NCBI GenBank assembly: GCA_026391515.1
Contig: JAPLEC010000406.1
Location: 1 to 6,441, forward strand
Source of the DNA: Bacteroidia bacterium
GTDB lineage: Bacteria > Bacteroidota > Bacteroidia > Bacteroidales > VadinHA17
DNA length: 6,441 bases
Direction of reading: 5' to 3'
The position numbers and the translations under genes were made by a program. Of this stretch, positions 1 through 5,890 are shown piece after piece. The first letter of the stretch is position 1. Each line of letters opens with the position of its first letter. The notes beneath the pieces were generated by a model that saw only the letters and a program-made list of their open reading frames with translations, was not told the DNA's origin and made no database searches.

Positions 1-582
1 ATTTGCAATAGTAAAATCAAACAGATCATCTTTAATTGTTTCACCGGCGAGATTAATTGTTATATGAACCGGCCGGAGCTTAATAAAATTTATCAAAGTA
101 ACAAATACGTACGTCCATTTTCCCCGGCTTCCGAGTTTGTCGAACGAATGAGCCACAAAGCTGTCGAGACCAACACCGGCGACATTAAGGCACAGAAGGT
201 CATTTATTCCAATGACATCAATATTAAGACATTCAGACTTCTTGATGTCGGCAAGAAGAGATTGTATATTAGTCCTGAATCCAAGTTCTTTTGCAAAGCC
301 ATTCCCTGAGCCCATTGGCAGAACACCAAAAATTTTCTTTGTTCCGATAAGCTCAGATGCCACAGTACGTACAGTTCCATCTCCTCCGGCAGCGACAAAT
401 ACATCATGTTTATCGAAAGATTGCTTGATGTGAGATCCGGAATCGTCGATACTTAATGACTTAAAGCATGATAATTCGTCTTTGCGGATCTGTAATTTCC
501 TTGAAATAATCATACGTGCAGGAATAATCCCTGCATTCGGATTAAGAATGAAAAGAGGTATTTTTTCCTCTGAAGATTCCAT
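1..582 (-). CDS. Diacylglycerol/sphingosine kinase-family lipid kinase (C-terminus cut by window edge)
   Basis: This reads as the ATP-binding part of a DAGK_cat-type lipid kinase (YegS/DgkB/sphingosine kinase superfamily), a cytosolic enzyme that phosphorylates a lipid hydroxyl at the membrane. The frame is open from the ATG at 580-582 to base 1, giving 194 residues of a family usually near 290-300, so the C-terminal lipid-binding lobe is missing. Visible motifs are the opening NPNAG (14-18), the nucleotide-binding GGDGT (66-70) and GSGNGFAKEL (91-100), then NVAGVGLDS further on. The start is fixed by an in-frame TAA upstream (607-609 on this strand) and no other ATG between. The substrate (diacylglycerol, ceramide/sphingosine or another lipid) cannot be told from this half. 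It diverges from the corA-like gene across a 201-bp spacer. Family call is firm, substrate unknown. Confidence 0.9.
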   Translation of the reverse strand, partial: MESSEEKIPLFILNPNAGIIPARMIISRKLQIRKDELSCFKSLSIDDSGSHIKQSFDKHDVFVAAGGDGTVRTVASELIGTKKIFGVLPMGSGNGFAKELGFRTNIQSLLADIKKSECLNIDVIGINDLLCLNVAGVGLDSFVAHSFDKLGSRGKWTYVFVTLINFIKLRPVHITINLAGETIKDDLFDFTIAN

Positions 583-652
583 AATAATTACCCTGATCCC
601 AATAAATTAAGACTACGAAGTTTAAGAAATTATCTGATGAATTCAAATTAAT

Positions 653-737
653 AGTGACTAAAGTGAGTTAAAATGTGAAGTACTTAAAGTTGAAATAAAA
701 CAACTTTAGTCACTCCAAACTTTAGCTCACTCCAAAC
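653..737. repeat. Intergenic array of TTTAG(C)TCACT-type repeats, direct and inverted
   Basis: A small cluster of related short repeats in the divergent spacer. Two tandem direct copies lie at 702-717 (AACTTTAGTCACTCCA) and 718-734 (the same with one inserted C), followed by the beginning of a third (AACT). Reverse-orientation relatives lie at 653-672, where AGTGACTAA is followed by AGTGAGTTAA. The 12-mer AGTGACTAAAGT (653-664) is perfectly inverted at 703-714, and AGTGAGTTAAA (662-672) pairs with 721-731 with a single G-U. Short intergenic repeats of this flavour seem familiar from Bacteroidota genomes, but that is recollection and was not checked. Whether they act as protein-binding sites, RNA structure or inert repeats cannot be told. 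Confidence 0.7.
685..708 (+). repeat. Perfect 8-bp hairpin overlapping the larger inverted repeat
   Basis: TAAAGTTG (685-692) and CAACTTTA (701-708) are perfect inverted copies around an 8-nt A-rich loop. A U-G pair could extend the stem to 684/709. The right arm shares bases 703-708 with the right arm of the 653-664/703-714 inverted repeat, so the two stems exclude each other. No T-run follows directly, so it is not a typical intrinsic terminator. A role in transcription or translation of the downstream corA-like gene is possible but unproven. Confidence 0.5.
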
Positions 738-745
738 TCTTTTTG

Positions 746-753
746 TAATTTAG
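746..753 (+). promoter_or_regulatory. Weak candidate -7 box for the corA-like gene
   Basis: TAATTTAG differs from the Bacteroidota -7 consensus TAnnTTTG at one defined position and lies 30 bp before the ATG, giving a leader of roughly 20-25 nt. The region 20 nt upstream has only TTAG, a poor match to the -33 TTTG, and falls inside the repeat array. The match is weak in AT-rich DNA. Confidence 0.2.
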
Positions 754-783
754 CTTGCGATTTTAAAAAATAACCTGTATCCA

Positions 784-1806
784 ATGTCAGAATCAAGATT
801 TTATCATTTCTCTTCAACAGGCCTCTTCTACGGAGTTAAATCGGTGGAAGATGCAATCGAATCATCGCGCGAGGGTGGATTTATATGGCTGAATTTTTAT
901 AATCCATCCATTCAGGAGCTTCATTCTCTGGTTGAAACTTTAGAGGTTCATCCTCTCTCCGTTGAAGACTGTCTCGACAGCAGCCAGGTGCCCAAAATTG
1001 AGCATTTTCCAAACAATACCTTCATTATCTTTAATGCTTTAAGCTATAAGGAGAAGCAATTATTCATCGATGAAGTGGATCTTTTTGTAGGAAAAAATTT
1101 TCTTGTAACTGTCAGCGGAATTAATTCTGAAGGAAGAAAACCCCTGAATGATATTGTAAAGATTATTGAAAATGATCCGAGTCTTGCAAAAGCAGGGCCT
1201 GCTTTTTTAATGCATATTGTACTCGATTATGTTGTCGATGAAAAGCTTCAGGCATTTGAGTCACTCGAAGATGAATTGGAAGAAGCAGAAGATGAGGTGC
1301 TTAACAATCCTGGCGGATTTAAGCCAATGGAATTGATGAGATTAAAGAAATATCTGGTAAACCTGCGGAAAAGTCTTTTTCATGAGCGTGAAATACTTGT
1401 CAAAATATGCAGGATGGATTGTCCGTTCGTCCCGGAAAAAGCAATTTTGCACTTTCGCGATATTTACGATCACCTGGCAAAATTCTTCGAACTGACGGAG
1501 ACAGACCGTGAAATTGTCACCAGCCTTATGGAATTATATACTTCGCTTTTAAATAACCAGATGACAAAAGTATCGAACCAGACAAACGATTCTGTCAGGC
1601 GGCTGACCCTTATTGCAACAATCTTCATGCCCCTTACTCTGATAGCCAGTATTGGAGGTATGTCGGAATGGTCCATGATGACTGGTCCATCAAACTGGAA
1701 AGTTTCCTATCCCTTCTTCATAATTGGGATGATTATTATTGCAGCAGTGAATTATTTTTTAATCAGATTGTTAGAAAAAAGAAGCAAAGAAAGAACCGAA
1801 AAATGA
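784..1806 (+). CDS. corA: CorA-family divalent metal ion channel/transporter, GMS variant
   Basis: A 340-residue inner-membrane protein of the CorA/2-TM-GxN family, which forms pentameric channels for Mg2+ or related divalent cations. The cytosolic N-terminal domain contains family-like stretches such as WLNFYNPS and HPLSVEDCLD, followed by the long acidic helical region (ESLEDELEEAEDEV) leading to the membrane. Two C-terminal membrane segments are seen at about 272-291, with the conserved MPLTLIAS, and 309-331, followed by a basic tail (LLEKRSKERTEK). The signature after TM1 is G292-M293-S294 instead of the usual GMN, continuing EWSMMTGP. Length matches the family. It is a lone plus-strand gene, divergent from the lipid kinase and convergent with the thioredoxin-like gene with a 14-bp gap. 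The family is certain; the ion is not, because variants of the GMN motif occur in members with other selectivity (ZntB has GIN). Confidence 0.93.
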   Translation: MSESRFYHFSSTGLFYGVKSVEDAIESSREGGFIWLNFYNPSIQELHSLVETLEVHPLSVEDCLDSSQVPKIEHFPNNTFIIFNALSYKEKQLFIDEVDLFVGKNFLVTVSGINSEGRKPLNDIVKIIENDPSLAKAGPAFLMHIVLDYVVDEKLQAFESLEDELEEAEDEVLNNPGGFKPMELMRLKKYLVNLRKSLFHEREILVKICRMDCPFVPEKAILHFRDIYDHLAKFFELTETDREIVTSLMELYTSLLNNQMTKVSNQTNDSVRRLTLIATIFMPLTLIASIGGMSEWSMMTGPSNWKVSYPFFIIGMIIIAAVNYFLIRLLEKRSKERTEK

Positions 1807-1820
1807 ACCTGCATAAAAAA

Positions 1821-2372
1821 TTAACTCTTGTTTTTACTGAATCTTTCTTTAATTGCGATAGCCTGAGAATCTGTAATCTTAGATGTTTTTTTCAGCACTT
1901 CGATAAATGCTGCGACCTCTTCTTCTGCAGCGGGACAACCCATATTCTGACCGGGTTTATCAAGTCCGTCTCCCGCAGTCCTTATTTTAGAATCTGCAAG
2001 CAGCACTCCTTTTTTATTAAAGATCAGGAAAAAAGGTATTCCTGAATTTCCCCCTGAATATTTATTGAACATTTCCGTGGCACCGGGATTCTCAAGATTC
2101 TTTTTATCATTTGATTCAAGAACAGCGAGATGTACAAAAATGAAACTTTTATCAAAATAATCTTTGCAGGAAGGATCATTTATTGAAGCGTCAAGCTTTT
2201 TACACCATACGCACCACGATGCATGAAAAATAACAAATACGTTTTTCTTTTCTTTTGCAGCCTGCTTATATGCTTTATTCAACAGTACTTGGGCAGAATC
2301 CGGCTGAGTTTGTGATAACACAACACCGCACATAAGAATAAATACAGAAGCAAGGATTATTTTTATTTTCAT
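1821..2372 (-). CDS. Exported thioredoxin-like protein (CVWC active site)
   Basis: A 183-residue protein with a signal peptide (basic KIK start, hydrophobic core, probable cleavage after VLS-20 before Q21) and a thioredoxin fold of the Thioredoxin_7 kind. The active site is ASWCVWCKK with redox cysteines C54 and C57. The cis-proline is in GIPFFLIF (P113), after an insert of about 25 residues between the central strands. Two further cysteines lie at C69 and C146 (NMGCPA). C15 in the signal core does not form a good lipobox, since Met precedes it, so a soluble periplasmic product is more likely than a lipoprotein. It is last in the minus-strand run, 47 bp after the PAP2_C-like gene. It probably reduces or isomerises disulfides in the envelope. 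Reduction of the apocytochromes encoded upstream is conceivable but is only inference. Confidence 0.85.
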   Translation of the reverse strand: MKIKIILASVFILMCGVVLSQTQPDSAQVLLNKAYKQAAKEKKNVFVIFHASWCVWCKKLDASINDPSCKDYFDKSFIFVHLAVLESNDKKNLENPGATEMFNKYSGGNSGIPFFLIFNKKGVLLADSKIRTAGDGLDKPGQNMGCPAAEEEVAAFIEVLKKTSKITDSQAIAIKERFSKNKS

Positions 2373-2419
2373 TTCAGATTGTATTTAAGGATGAATAAAT
2401 GGTTGTTCCCAATTGCTAT

Positions 2420-3124
2420 TCAATCTTTAGAATTTTGACTGATACCTAAATCAAATGAGGTGAGATATTTATCACCGAATGCTTTTATTGCATAAGCAAA
2501 AAAGAATCCGGATAGAATATCAATACTATAGTGACTATGAGCAAATATAAGAGTAATAATTATTACAGCCAGGCAAAAAGAAAGTATGTATTTATATACT
2601 TTATCATTGACCAGCAGAAGCAGGAGAAATGAATCTCCGACATGTCCTGACGGATAAACTCCAAGTTCGTATAATGAAAAACCGTTAAACAAAGGATCTG
2701 ATCCCGGGAACTCGGGTGGATTTCCAAAAGGTGTCAGAACGATAAATATTCCCCTGATAATGTAAAAGATACCGCAAAGCAATAATATGTACGGCAGCCT
2801 GTTTATTTCTTTTTTGTGAACTAAATAAATCACTACAACAGCGAGAACCACCAGGCTAAAAAGATCATAAATAAGCGAGACGTCTATTACAGGAACATTA
2901 TCGAGAATCAGATCAGACAGCATTGGGAGGGTTTTCCCTTCACTCATGGAGTGATGAAGATAAGTCTGGGAAGCAAAGTTGAGACAGGCACCAAAAATAA
3001 GAGAAACAAGACCGATATAAAAATATTTGCTTTTCAATACCGGTAATAAATAAGTAACAGCTTCAGAAATGAAAGAACCAACTTTGCGTTTTTCAGTCTT
3101 AATTTGATCCATCTGTTCTTTCAA
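2420..3124 (-). CDS. PAP2_C / sphingomyelin-synthase-like integral membrane lipid phosphotransferase or phosphatase
   Basis: A 234-residue polytopic protein with about six hydrophobic segments (roughly 34-52, 85-102, 110-130, 162-172, 178-195, 203-220). It carries the PAP2-type catalytic residues arranged as in the sphingomyelin synthase branch: YPSGHVGDS with H161, then HSHYSIDILSG with H198 and D202. H198 and D202 are four residues apart, as in eukaryotic sphingomyelin synthases. Upstream, RGIFIVLTPFGNPPE (124-138) resembles their R...TM..T.LP.P motif. The family transfers a phospho-head-group between lipids or hydrolyses lipid phosphates. Bacteroidota make sphingolipids, so a ceramide or diacylglycerol substrate is plausible but unproven. 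Two starts are possible, at 3124 (used here) or M5 at 3112; neither has a clear ribosome site. A 68-bp gap with a possible promoter separates it from the preceding DUF2007-like gene. Confidence 0.8.
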   Translation of the reverse strand: MKEQMDQIKTEKRKVGSFISEAVTYLLPVLKSKYFYIGLVSLIFGACLNFASQTYLHHSMSEGKTLPMLSDLILDNVPVIDVSLIYDLFSLVVLAVVVIYLVHKKEINRLPYILLLCGIFYIIRGIFIVLTPFGNPPEFPGSDPLFNGFSLYELGVYPSGHVGDSFLLLLLVNDKVYKYILSFCLAVIIITLIFAHSHYSIDILSGFFFAYAIKAFGDKYLTSFDLGISQNSKD

Positions 3125-3174
3125 TAAAATAATAGTTTACCCTTCAAAAAGATTTTCTTACCTAAAATGCCCCG

Positions 3175-3207
3175 CAAATATAAGCCTTTTACTCAAATAG
3201 TTTCAAT
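3175..3207 (-). promoter_or_regulatory. Candidate Bacteroidota promoter for the PAP2_C-like gene
   Basis: On the minus strand TATATTTG (3175-3182) matches the -7 consensus TAnnTTTG exactly, with ATTG (3204-3207) 21 nt upstream as a three-of-four match to the -33 TTTG. Transcription would begin near 3168, giving a leader of about 44 nt. The -33 element lies inside the 3' end of the DUF2007-like gene. This would allow the lipid enzyme and thioredoxin-like gene to be expressed apart from the cytochrome module. Chance matches in AT-rich DNA are common. Confidence 0.35.
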
Positions 3208-3435
3208 CTGATTTTCAGGTAGTGACATCTCCTGGTAAATTTTAAGTATTTCATCTTTAAATTCTTCAGGAGCATCAAGACGGCCCCATGCTGATTCTGT
3301 TTGCCACAGGCCATCATAAGCAGAATCGTGAAAGGAGCGAATCATATGAGGAATATCTTTTTCAATAAGTATCTCGTCAAGAAGCCTGGCCTCTATTTCA
3401 TTGGTAAGAATAAGAATTTTAACGGATTGCGACAT
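3193..3435 (-). CDS. Small DUF2007-like protein
   Basis: An 80-residue soluble protein with no signal peptide or membrane segment. The opening VKILILTNEIEARLLDEILIE fits a beta-alpha unit of the DUF2007 ('putative signal transducing protein') type, followed by the IP-containing turn (KDIPHMIRSF). The later WGRLDAPEEFKDEILKIYQEM resembles the C-terminal helix of short bacterial relatives. No catalytic residues are evident and no function is known. It lies 32 bp downstream of the OB-fold gene and is probably co-transcribed with it. It is one of the few proteins of the minus run expected in the cytoplasm. The assignment rests on overall pattern, so the family name is tentative, though the gene itself looks real from length, spacing and composition. 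Confidence 0.68.
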   Translation of the reverse strand: MSQSVKILILTNEIEARLLDEILIEKDIPHMIRSFHDSAYDGLWQTESAWGRLDAPEEFKDEILKIYQEMSLPENQIETI

Positions 3436-3467
3436 GATTTTGATGACAATAGGTTAATGGACAGAAA

Positions 3468-3884
3468 TTATAAAGTGACACAATTGTTCAGAAGAACATC
3501 CATAAGAAAGCCGGAACATTCTCCCCTGACAGTTATCTGTTTACCGGAAGTAAATTTTGCAGGATCAGTTTCCGGCGGGAATGTGCAGATGACCGTTGAA
3601 AGATCACTTCCGGTTTTTAACACAATACTCAGAACGTTATTCTCACCTGTCTTAACCGACTCTATTGTGCCTGTTACCTCAAGAACCTTATTAACATAAG
3701 TTGAAGCTGCGGAAGTCTCATTTTCCTCGAATGCTTTTTGAAGATCAACAGCTGAAATTATAAAATCCGGTTTGACCTTCTGCAAATCTTTATGCTGCAT
3801 ATTAAATAAATAGAGAGCAATCAGAATGCCTGAAAGGGCCAGAAAAAACACAACAAAAAGAGAAATTTTTACAGAAGGTTTCAT
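3468..3884 (-). CDS. Membrane-anchored OB-fold (tRNA_anti-like) protein
   Basis: A 138-residue protein with an N-terminal membrane segment (about 5-27, VKISLFVVFFLAL onward) and one small domain outside the cytoplasm. The domain has the pattern of the tRNA_anti-like OB-fold family of envelope proteins: SAVDLQKAFEENETSA (44-59), then KVLEVTGTIESV, VICTFPP and GKQITVRGECSGF, ending LLNNCVTL. Cysteines C100, C123 and C135 are all in the OB core. Despite the domain name, envelope members are not known to bind tRNA and their ligand is unknown. The segment lacks a lipobox, so it is either an uncleaved anchor or a poorly cleaved signal. It is 86 bp after the YceI gene, the widest gap in this part of the run, and 32 bp before the DUF2007-like gene. 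Confidence 0.75.
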   Translation of the reverse strand: MKPSVKISLFVVFFLALSGILIALYLFNMQHKDLQKVKPDFIISAVDLQKAFEENETSAASTYVNKVLEVTGTIESVKTGENNVLSIVLKTGSDLSTVICTFPPETDPAKFTSGKQITVRGECSGFLMDVLLNNCVTL

Positions 3885-3917
3885 GGGTTCAAAATCATGG
3901 ATTAAATTTTATCATAA

Positions 3918-3969
3918 TGGGAAACTATGAACAAAAATACCATAAAAAAATCACCTGCTCCGTTTCCCA
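3918..3969 (-). repeat. 8-bp inverted repeat in the YceI/OB-fold gap
   Basis: TGGGAAAC (3918-3925) is repeated inverted as GTTTCCCA (3962-3969), starting one base past the YceI stop codon, with 36 nt between the arms. On the minus strand the loop contains a run of seven T. The long loop and the T-run lying inside it rather than after the stem argue against an ordinary terminator. It could be an mRNA-stabilising stem or attenuating structure. Confidence 0.35.
3932..3939 (-). promoter_or_regulatory. Weak candidate -7 box before the OB-fold gene
   Basis: On the minus strand TATTTTTG matches TAnnTTTG exactly, 47 bp before the OB-fold start. No TTTG-like -33 element is found at the expected distance, where the sequence is AAAC. 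It lies inside the loop of the 3918-3969 inverted repeat. Weak evidence for an internal promoter. Confidence 0.22.
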
Positions 3970-3970
3970 G

Positions 3971-4525
3971 TTATTTGTTTTCTACTGGCAGATACTTCAT
4001 CGTAACTGTGACCTCAAGATTTTTCGCAATATTATCCCTGACAACACCAGGTATATTTATTTTATAATCTTCCGGGACTATGTTAAATTTTGAATTTGCA
4101 TTAATCCCTCCTGAAATGACTTCAATATTTCCTTTTACAGTTACTTTATTTGTCACATTGTGAATATTCAGATCCCCTTCGACAGTAACATCATAATTCC
4201 CCGATTTCGAAAAATCAATTGAAGCAAGATTCATGATTTTCCCTTTGAAAGTAGATTTTGGAAATTTTTCAGATTCCATATAATTTTCATTGAAATGTTC
4301 TTCCATCAGAGCTTTTTCAAAATGAAATGATTTAATCAACACCTGGAAGACAAACTCTCCGGTTGAGGTATCCAATATGCTGGCTACCTGGTTATTATCA
4401 CCTTTAATATCCTCACCTGCAGTGTGTGAATAAAATCCGATGTAACCATTCCTGGTCATGTATTTCTGGGCATTTGATGCAAAAAACAGAAATGAGAATG
4501 CGATAAGAATTATAGTCCGTTTCAT
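3971..4525 (-). CDS. YceI-family periplasmic lipid-binding protein
   Basis: A 184-residue exported protein. The signal peptide is 1-19 (MKRTIILIAF..., cleavage in SNA-Q20). The mature part shows YceI lipocalin-like features in order: RNGYIGFYSHTAGEDIKG at 25-42, MEEHFNENYMESEKFPKSTF at 74-93, the central GDLNIHNVTNKVTVKG at 117-132, and the closing strand EVTVTMKYL at 171-179. YceI proteins form a beta-barrel that holds a long isoprenoid or amphiphile, and some accompany cytochrome b561-type electron carriers. It lies 36 bp after the DUF5777-like barrel gene and is probably co-transcribed. In this context a quinone or other isoprenoid ligand for envelope redox chemistry would make sense, but the sequence does not identify the ligand. 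Confidence 0.88.
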   Translation of the reverse strand: MKRTIILIAFSFLFFASNAQKYMTRNGYIGFYSHTAGEDIKGDNNQVASILDTSTGEFVFQVLIKSFHFEKALMEEHFNENYMESEKFPKSTFKGKIMNLASIDFSKSGNYDVTVEGDLNIHNVTNKVTVKGNIEVISGGINANSKFNIVPEDYKINIPGVVRDNIAKNLEVTVTMKYLPVENK

Positions 4526-4561
4526 TTTAACAATTGTTTCTTATATAACAAATAAGCAACA

Positions 4562-5479
4562 TTAAGGTTTGGAAGCTTTTGGTTTTTTAATTGTGAAAAC
4601 TCTCGATATATTAAATCCAAAATGAATATCTCCTTTCAACCAGCTTCCTGTTGTTTCACCTATAAAGCCTTTTTCGATCGTTCCAACAGAATTTGTGAAG
4701 AGCAGCTGAAAAACATGACCACCTGTTTCAATATCAAAACCCACGGATAAAGGGTTATATACTTTTGTACTCATGTATTTCTTAGGATTTATCATGTAAA
4801 AGTATTCCACATTAAAACTTATCCTTTTTGTAAGTTTCATTCTTCCGCCTGCCCCGATCACATATAAATCATTGGGATCTAATTCAGTAGCTACAAGATT
4901 TCGATGTACGAATGTTGGAGTAAGTTGAAGAGAGAATGTCTGGTTCATTTTTCTTGCAACCAATACCTGGTAAACATATGAAAGTCTTGATGAGAAATAG
5001 TTTGTTCTGCTTGTATCTGCCGCCCATTTTAATGTTGTCACAGCAGCAGAAGAGAGCACCGAAAGAGAAACAGGCATCGTTTTTGCTCCCGAGGATTGTC
5101 TTAATATTGAAAATTTAGCAAATCCGTCATAGGTTTTTTCATAGTTTCCTCTGCCTATCCCGATCATCAGCCATTTAAAAATACCGAATTCAAGCCCAAA
5201 ATGAATATTTGAAAACTGGTCGAGGCCGAAGTAGTTATATATTCCGGAATTAATTGTACCGAATCTGTGCGAAATTCTGACATCAAGTTGTTCTGGAGAC
5301 ATTCTTTCAATTGAATGGCCGTTCATTATCCTTGTTGACTTAAACGTTGCAGTAGTATAATTAATTTCGGGAGGAATGCTGTCATTAAGCATATTCAGCA
5401 GATCATCCTGGGCAAAAACACCGCTCGATATCAACAGGGAAAAAAGTGAAACAGAGGTAAAATATCTGATTAGTCTCAT
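4562..5479 (-). CDS. DUF5777-like outer-membrane beta-barrel protein
   Basis: A 305-residue protein with a signal peptide (1-23, cleavage VFA-Q24) and a mature region of alternating short amphipathic strands with aromatic ends, as in an outer-membrane barrel: QLDVRISHRFG (65-74), SNIHFGLEFGI, FKWLMIGIGRG, FSSRLSYVYQVLV, FSLQLTPTFV and ISFNVEYFYMI. The C-terminal part GFIGETTGSW (271-280) then GDIHFGFNISRVF (283-295) is the stretch I associate with Bacteroidota proteins named DUF5777 family beta-barrel. A lysine-rich tail follows. The substrate and whether it forms an open pore are unknown. It starts 20 bp after the cytochrome lipoprotein stop and is followed 36 bp later by YceI, so the three are very likely one transcript. 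A barrel beside heme lipoproteins suggests a partner for electron or substrate passage across the outer membrane, by inference. Confidence 0.82.
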   Translation of the reverse strand: MRLIRYFTSVSLFSLLISSGVFAQDDLLNMLNDSIPPEINYTTATFKSTRIMNGHSIERMSPEQLDVRISHRFGTINSGIYNYFGLDQFSNIHFGLEFGIFKWLMIGIGRGNYEKTYDGFAKFSILRQSSGAKTMPVSLSVLSSAAVTTLKWAADTSRTNYFSSRLSYVYQVLVARKMNQTFSLQLTPTFVHRNLVATELDPNDLYVIGAGGRMKLTKRISFNVEYFYMINPKKYMSTKVYNPLSVGFDIETGGHVFQLLFTNSVGTIEKGFIGETTGSWLKGDIHFGFNISRVFTIKKPKASKP

Positions 5480-5499
5480 GTCAGTTATTTAAAAATGTT

Positions 5500-5880
5500 T
5501 TAGTTATTCAATGCCCCGTTTTTAACCCAGATATCAAATTGAGTTATTGAGCATGTTTTCAATTTAGCTCCGTTTTTAGGCATCGGTGAATATGAGCCGG
5601 TATGGTTAATTGATCCTGAGATTGCCGTTTTCCTTGACTGAACATCAGCATAATTCTCAAGACGGATATTATTGCCAGCAGTAGGAGCCATAGCATTTGA
5701 ATGACAGGAAAGGCAATTATTCGCCAGGATAGGAGCTATTGTCCCGCTGTATGTGACATTTGTTGTATCGCATGAAGAACTCAGCTGAGGATAAAGCGCC
5801 TCTTCATTATCATAATAGCACGACGCACTTAAAATTATGATTGTAACAAATGTTACAAATGACAGAAACTTCCGTTTCAT
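5500..5880 (-). CDS. Mono-heme cytochrome c-like lipoprotein
   Basis: A 126-residue protein starting at the ATG at 5878-5880. An ATG 30 nt further out (5910) would overlap the preceding gene and put a polar stretch before the signal, so it was rejected. The signal MKRKFLSFVTFVTIIILSAS leads to C21 in an acceptable relaxed lipobox, so the product should be a lipoprotein. The heme-c site is NNCLSCHS (C56, C59, H60), and M100 in SPMP is a candidate distal ligand. C37 (SSSCDT) and C110 (KTCSITQFDIW) may form a disulfide. The end, QFDIWVKNGALNN, is closely matched by the end of the upstream cytochrome. It acts as a small electron carrier or heme-binding module at the envelope. The preceding gene ends 10 bp upstream and the DUF5777-like gene starts 20 bp downstream. 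Confidence 0.87.
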   Translation of the reverse strand: MKRKFLSFVTFVTIIILSASCYYDNEEALYPQLSSSCDTTNVTYSGTIAPILANNCLSCHSNAMAPTAGNNIRLENYADVQSRKTAISGSINHTGSYSPMPKNGAKLKTCSITQFDIWVKNGALNN

Positions 5881-5890
5881 ATTGGTATTG

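Noticed and set aside
204..433. Short open frames on both strands within 64-433
   Set aside because: They are other-frame readings of the lipid kinase gene, whose own frame carries GGDGT and GSGNG motifs.
1786..1850. AAAGAAAGA/TCTTTCTTT inverted repeat and an A-run/T-run stem (1814-1836) at the convergent stops as a bidirectional terminator
   Set aside because: Both stems are nearly or wholly A/T or low-complexity purine, one has a 47-nt loop, and both lie partly in coding codons. Chance is as likely as function.
1668..2045. Plus-strand open frame of 125 codons across the corA/thioredoxin junction
   Set aside because: It overlaps the ends of two well-supported genes in other frames, and its product is Cys- and Phe-rich with no recognisable domain.
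1821..2372. Thioredoxin-like protein as a lipoprotein through C15
   Set aside because: The residues before C15 are I-L-M, and Met at the -1 position does not fit a lipobox. Cleavage at VLS-Q is more likely.
3301..3699. Plus-strand open frame of 132 codons
   Set aside because: It is antisense to the DUF2007-like and OB-fold genes, both of which have family patterns and sensible spacing; its own product shows none.
4530..4545. ACAATTGT palindrome before the YceI gene as an operator
   Set aside because: Only eight bases, AT-rich, within a 36-bp gap inside an apparent operon, with no second copy seen.
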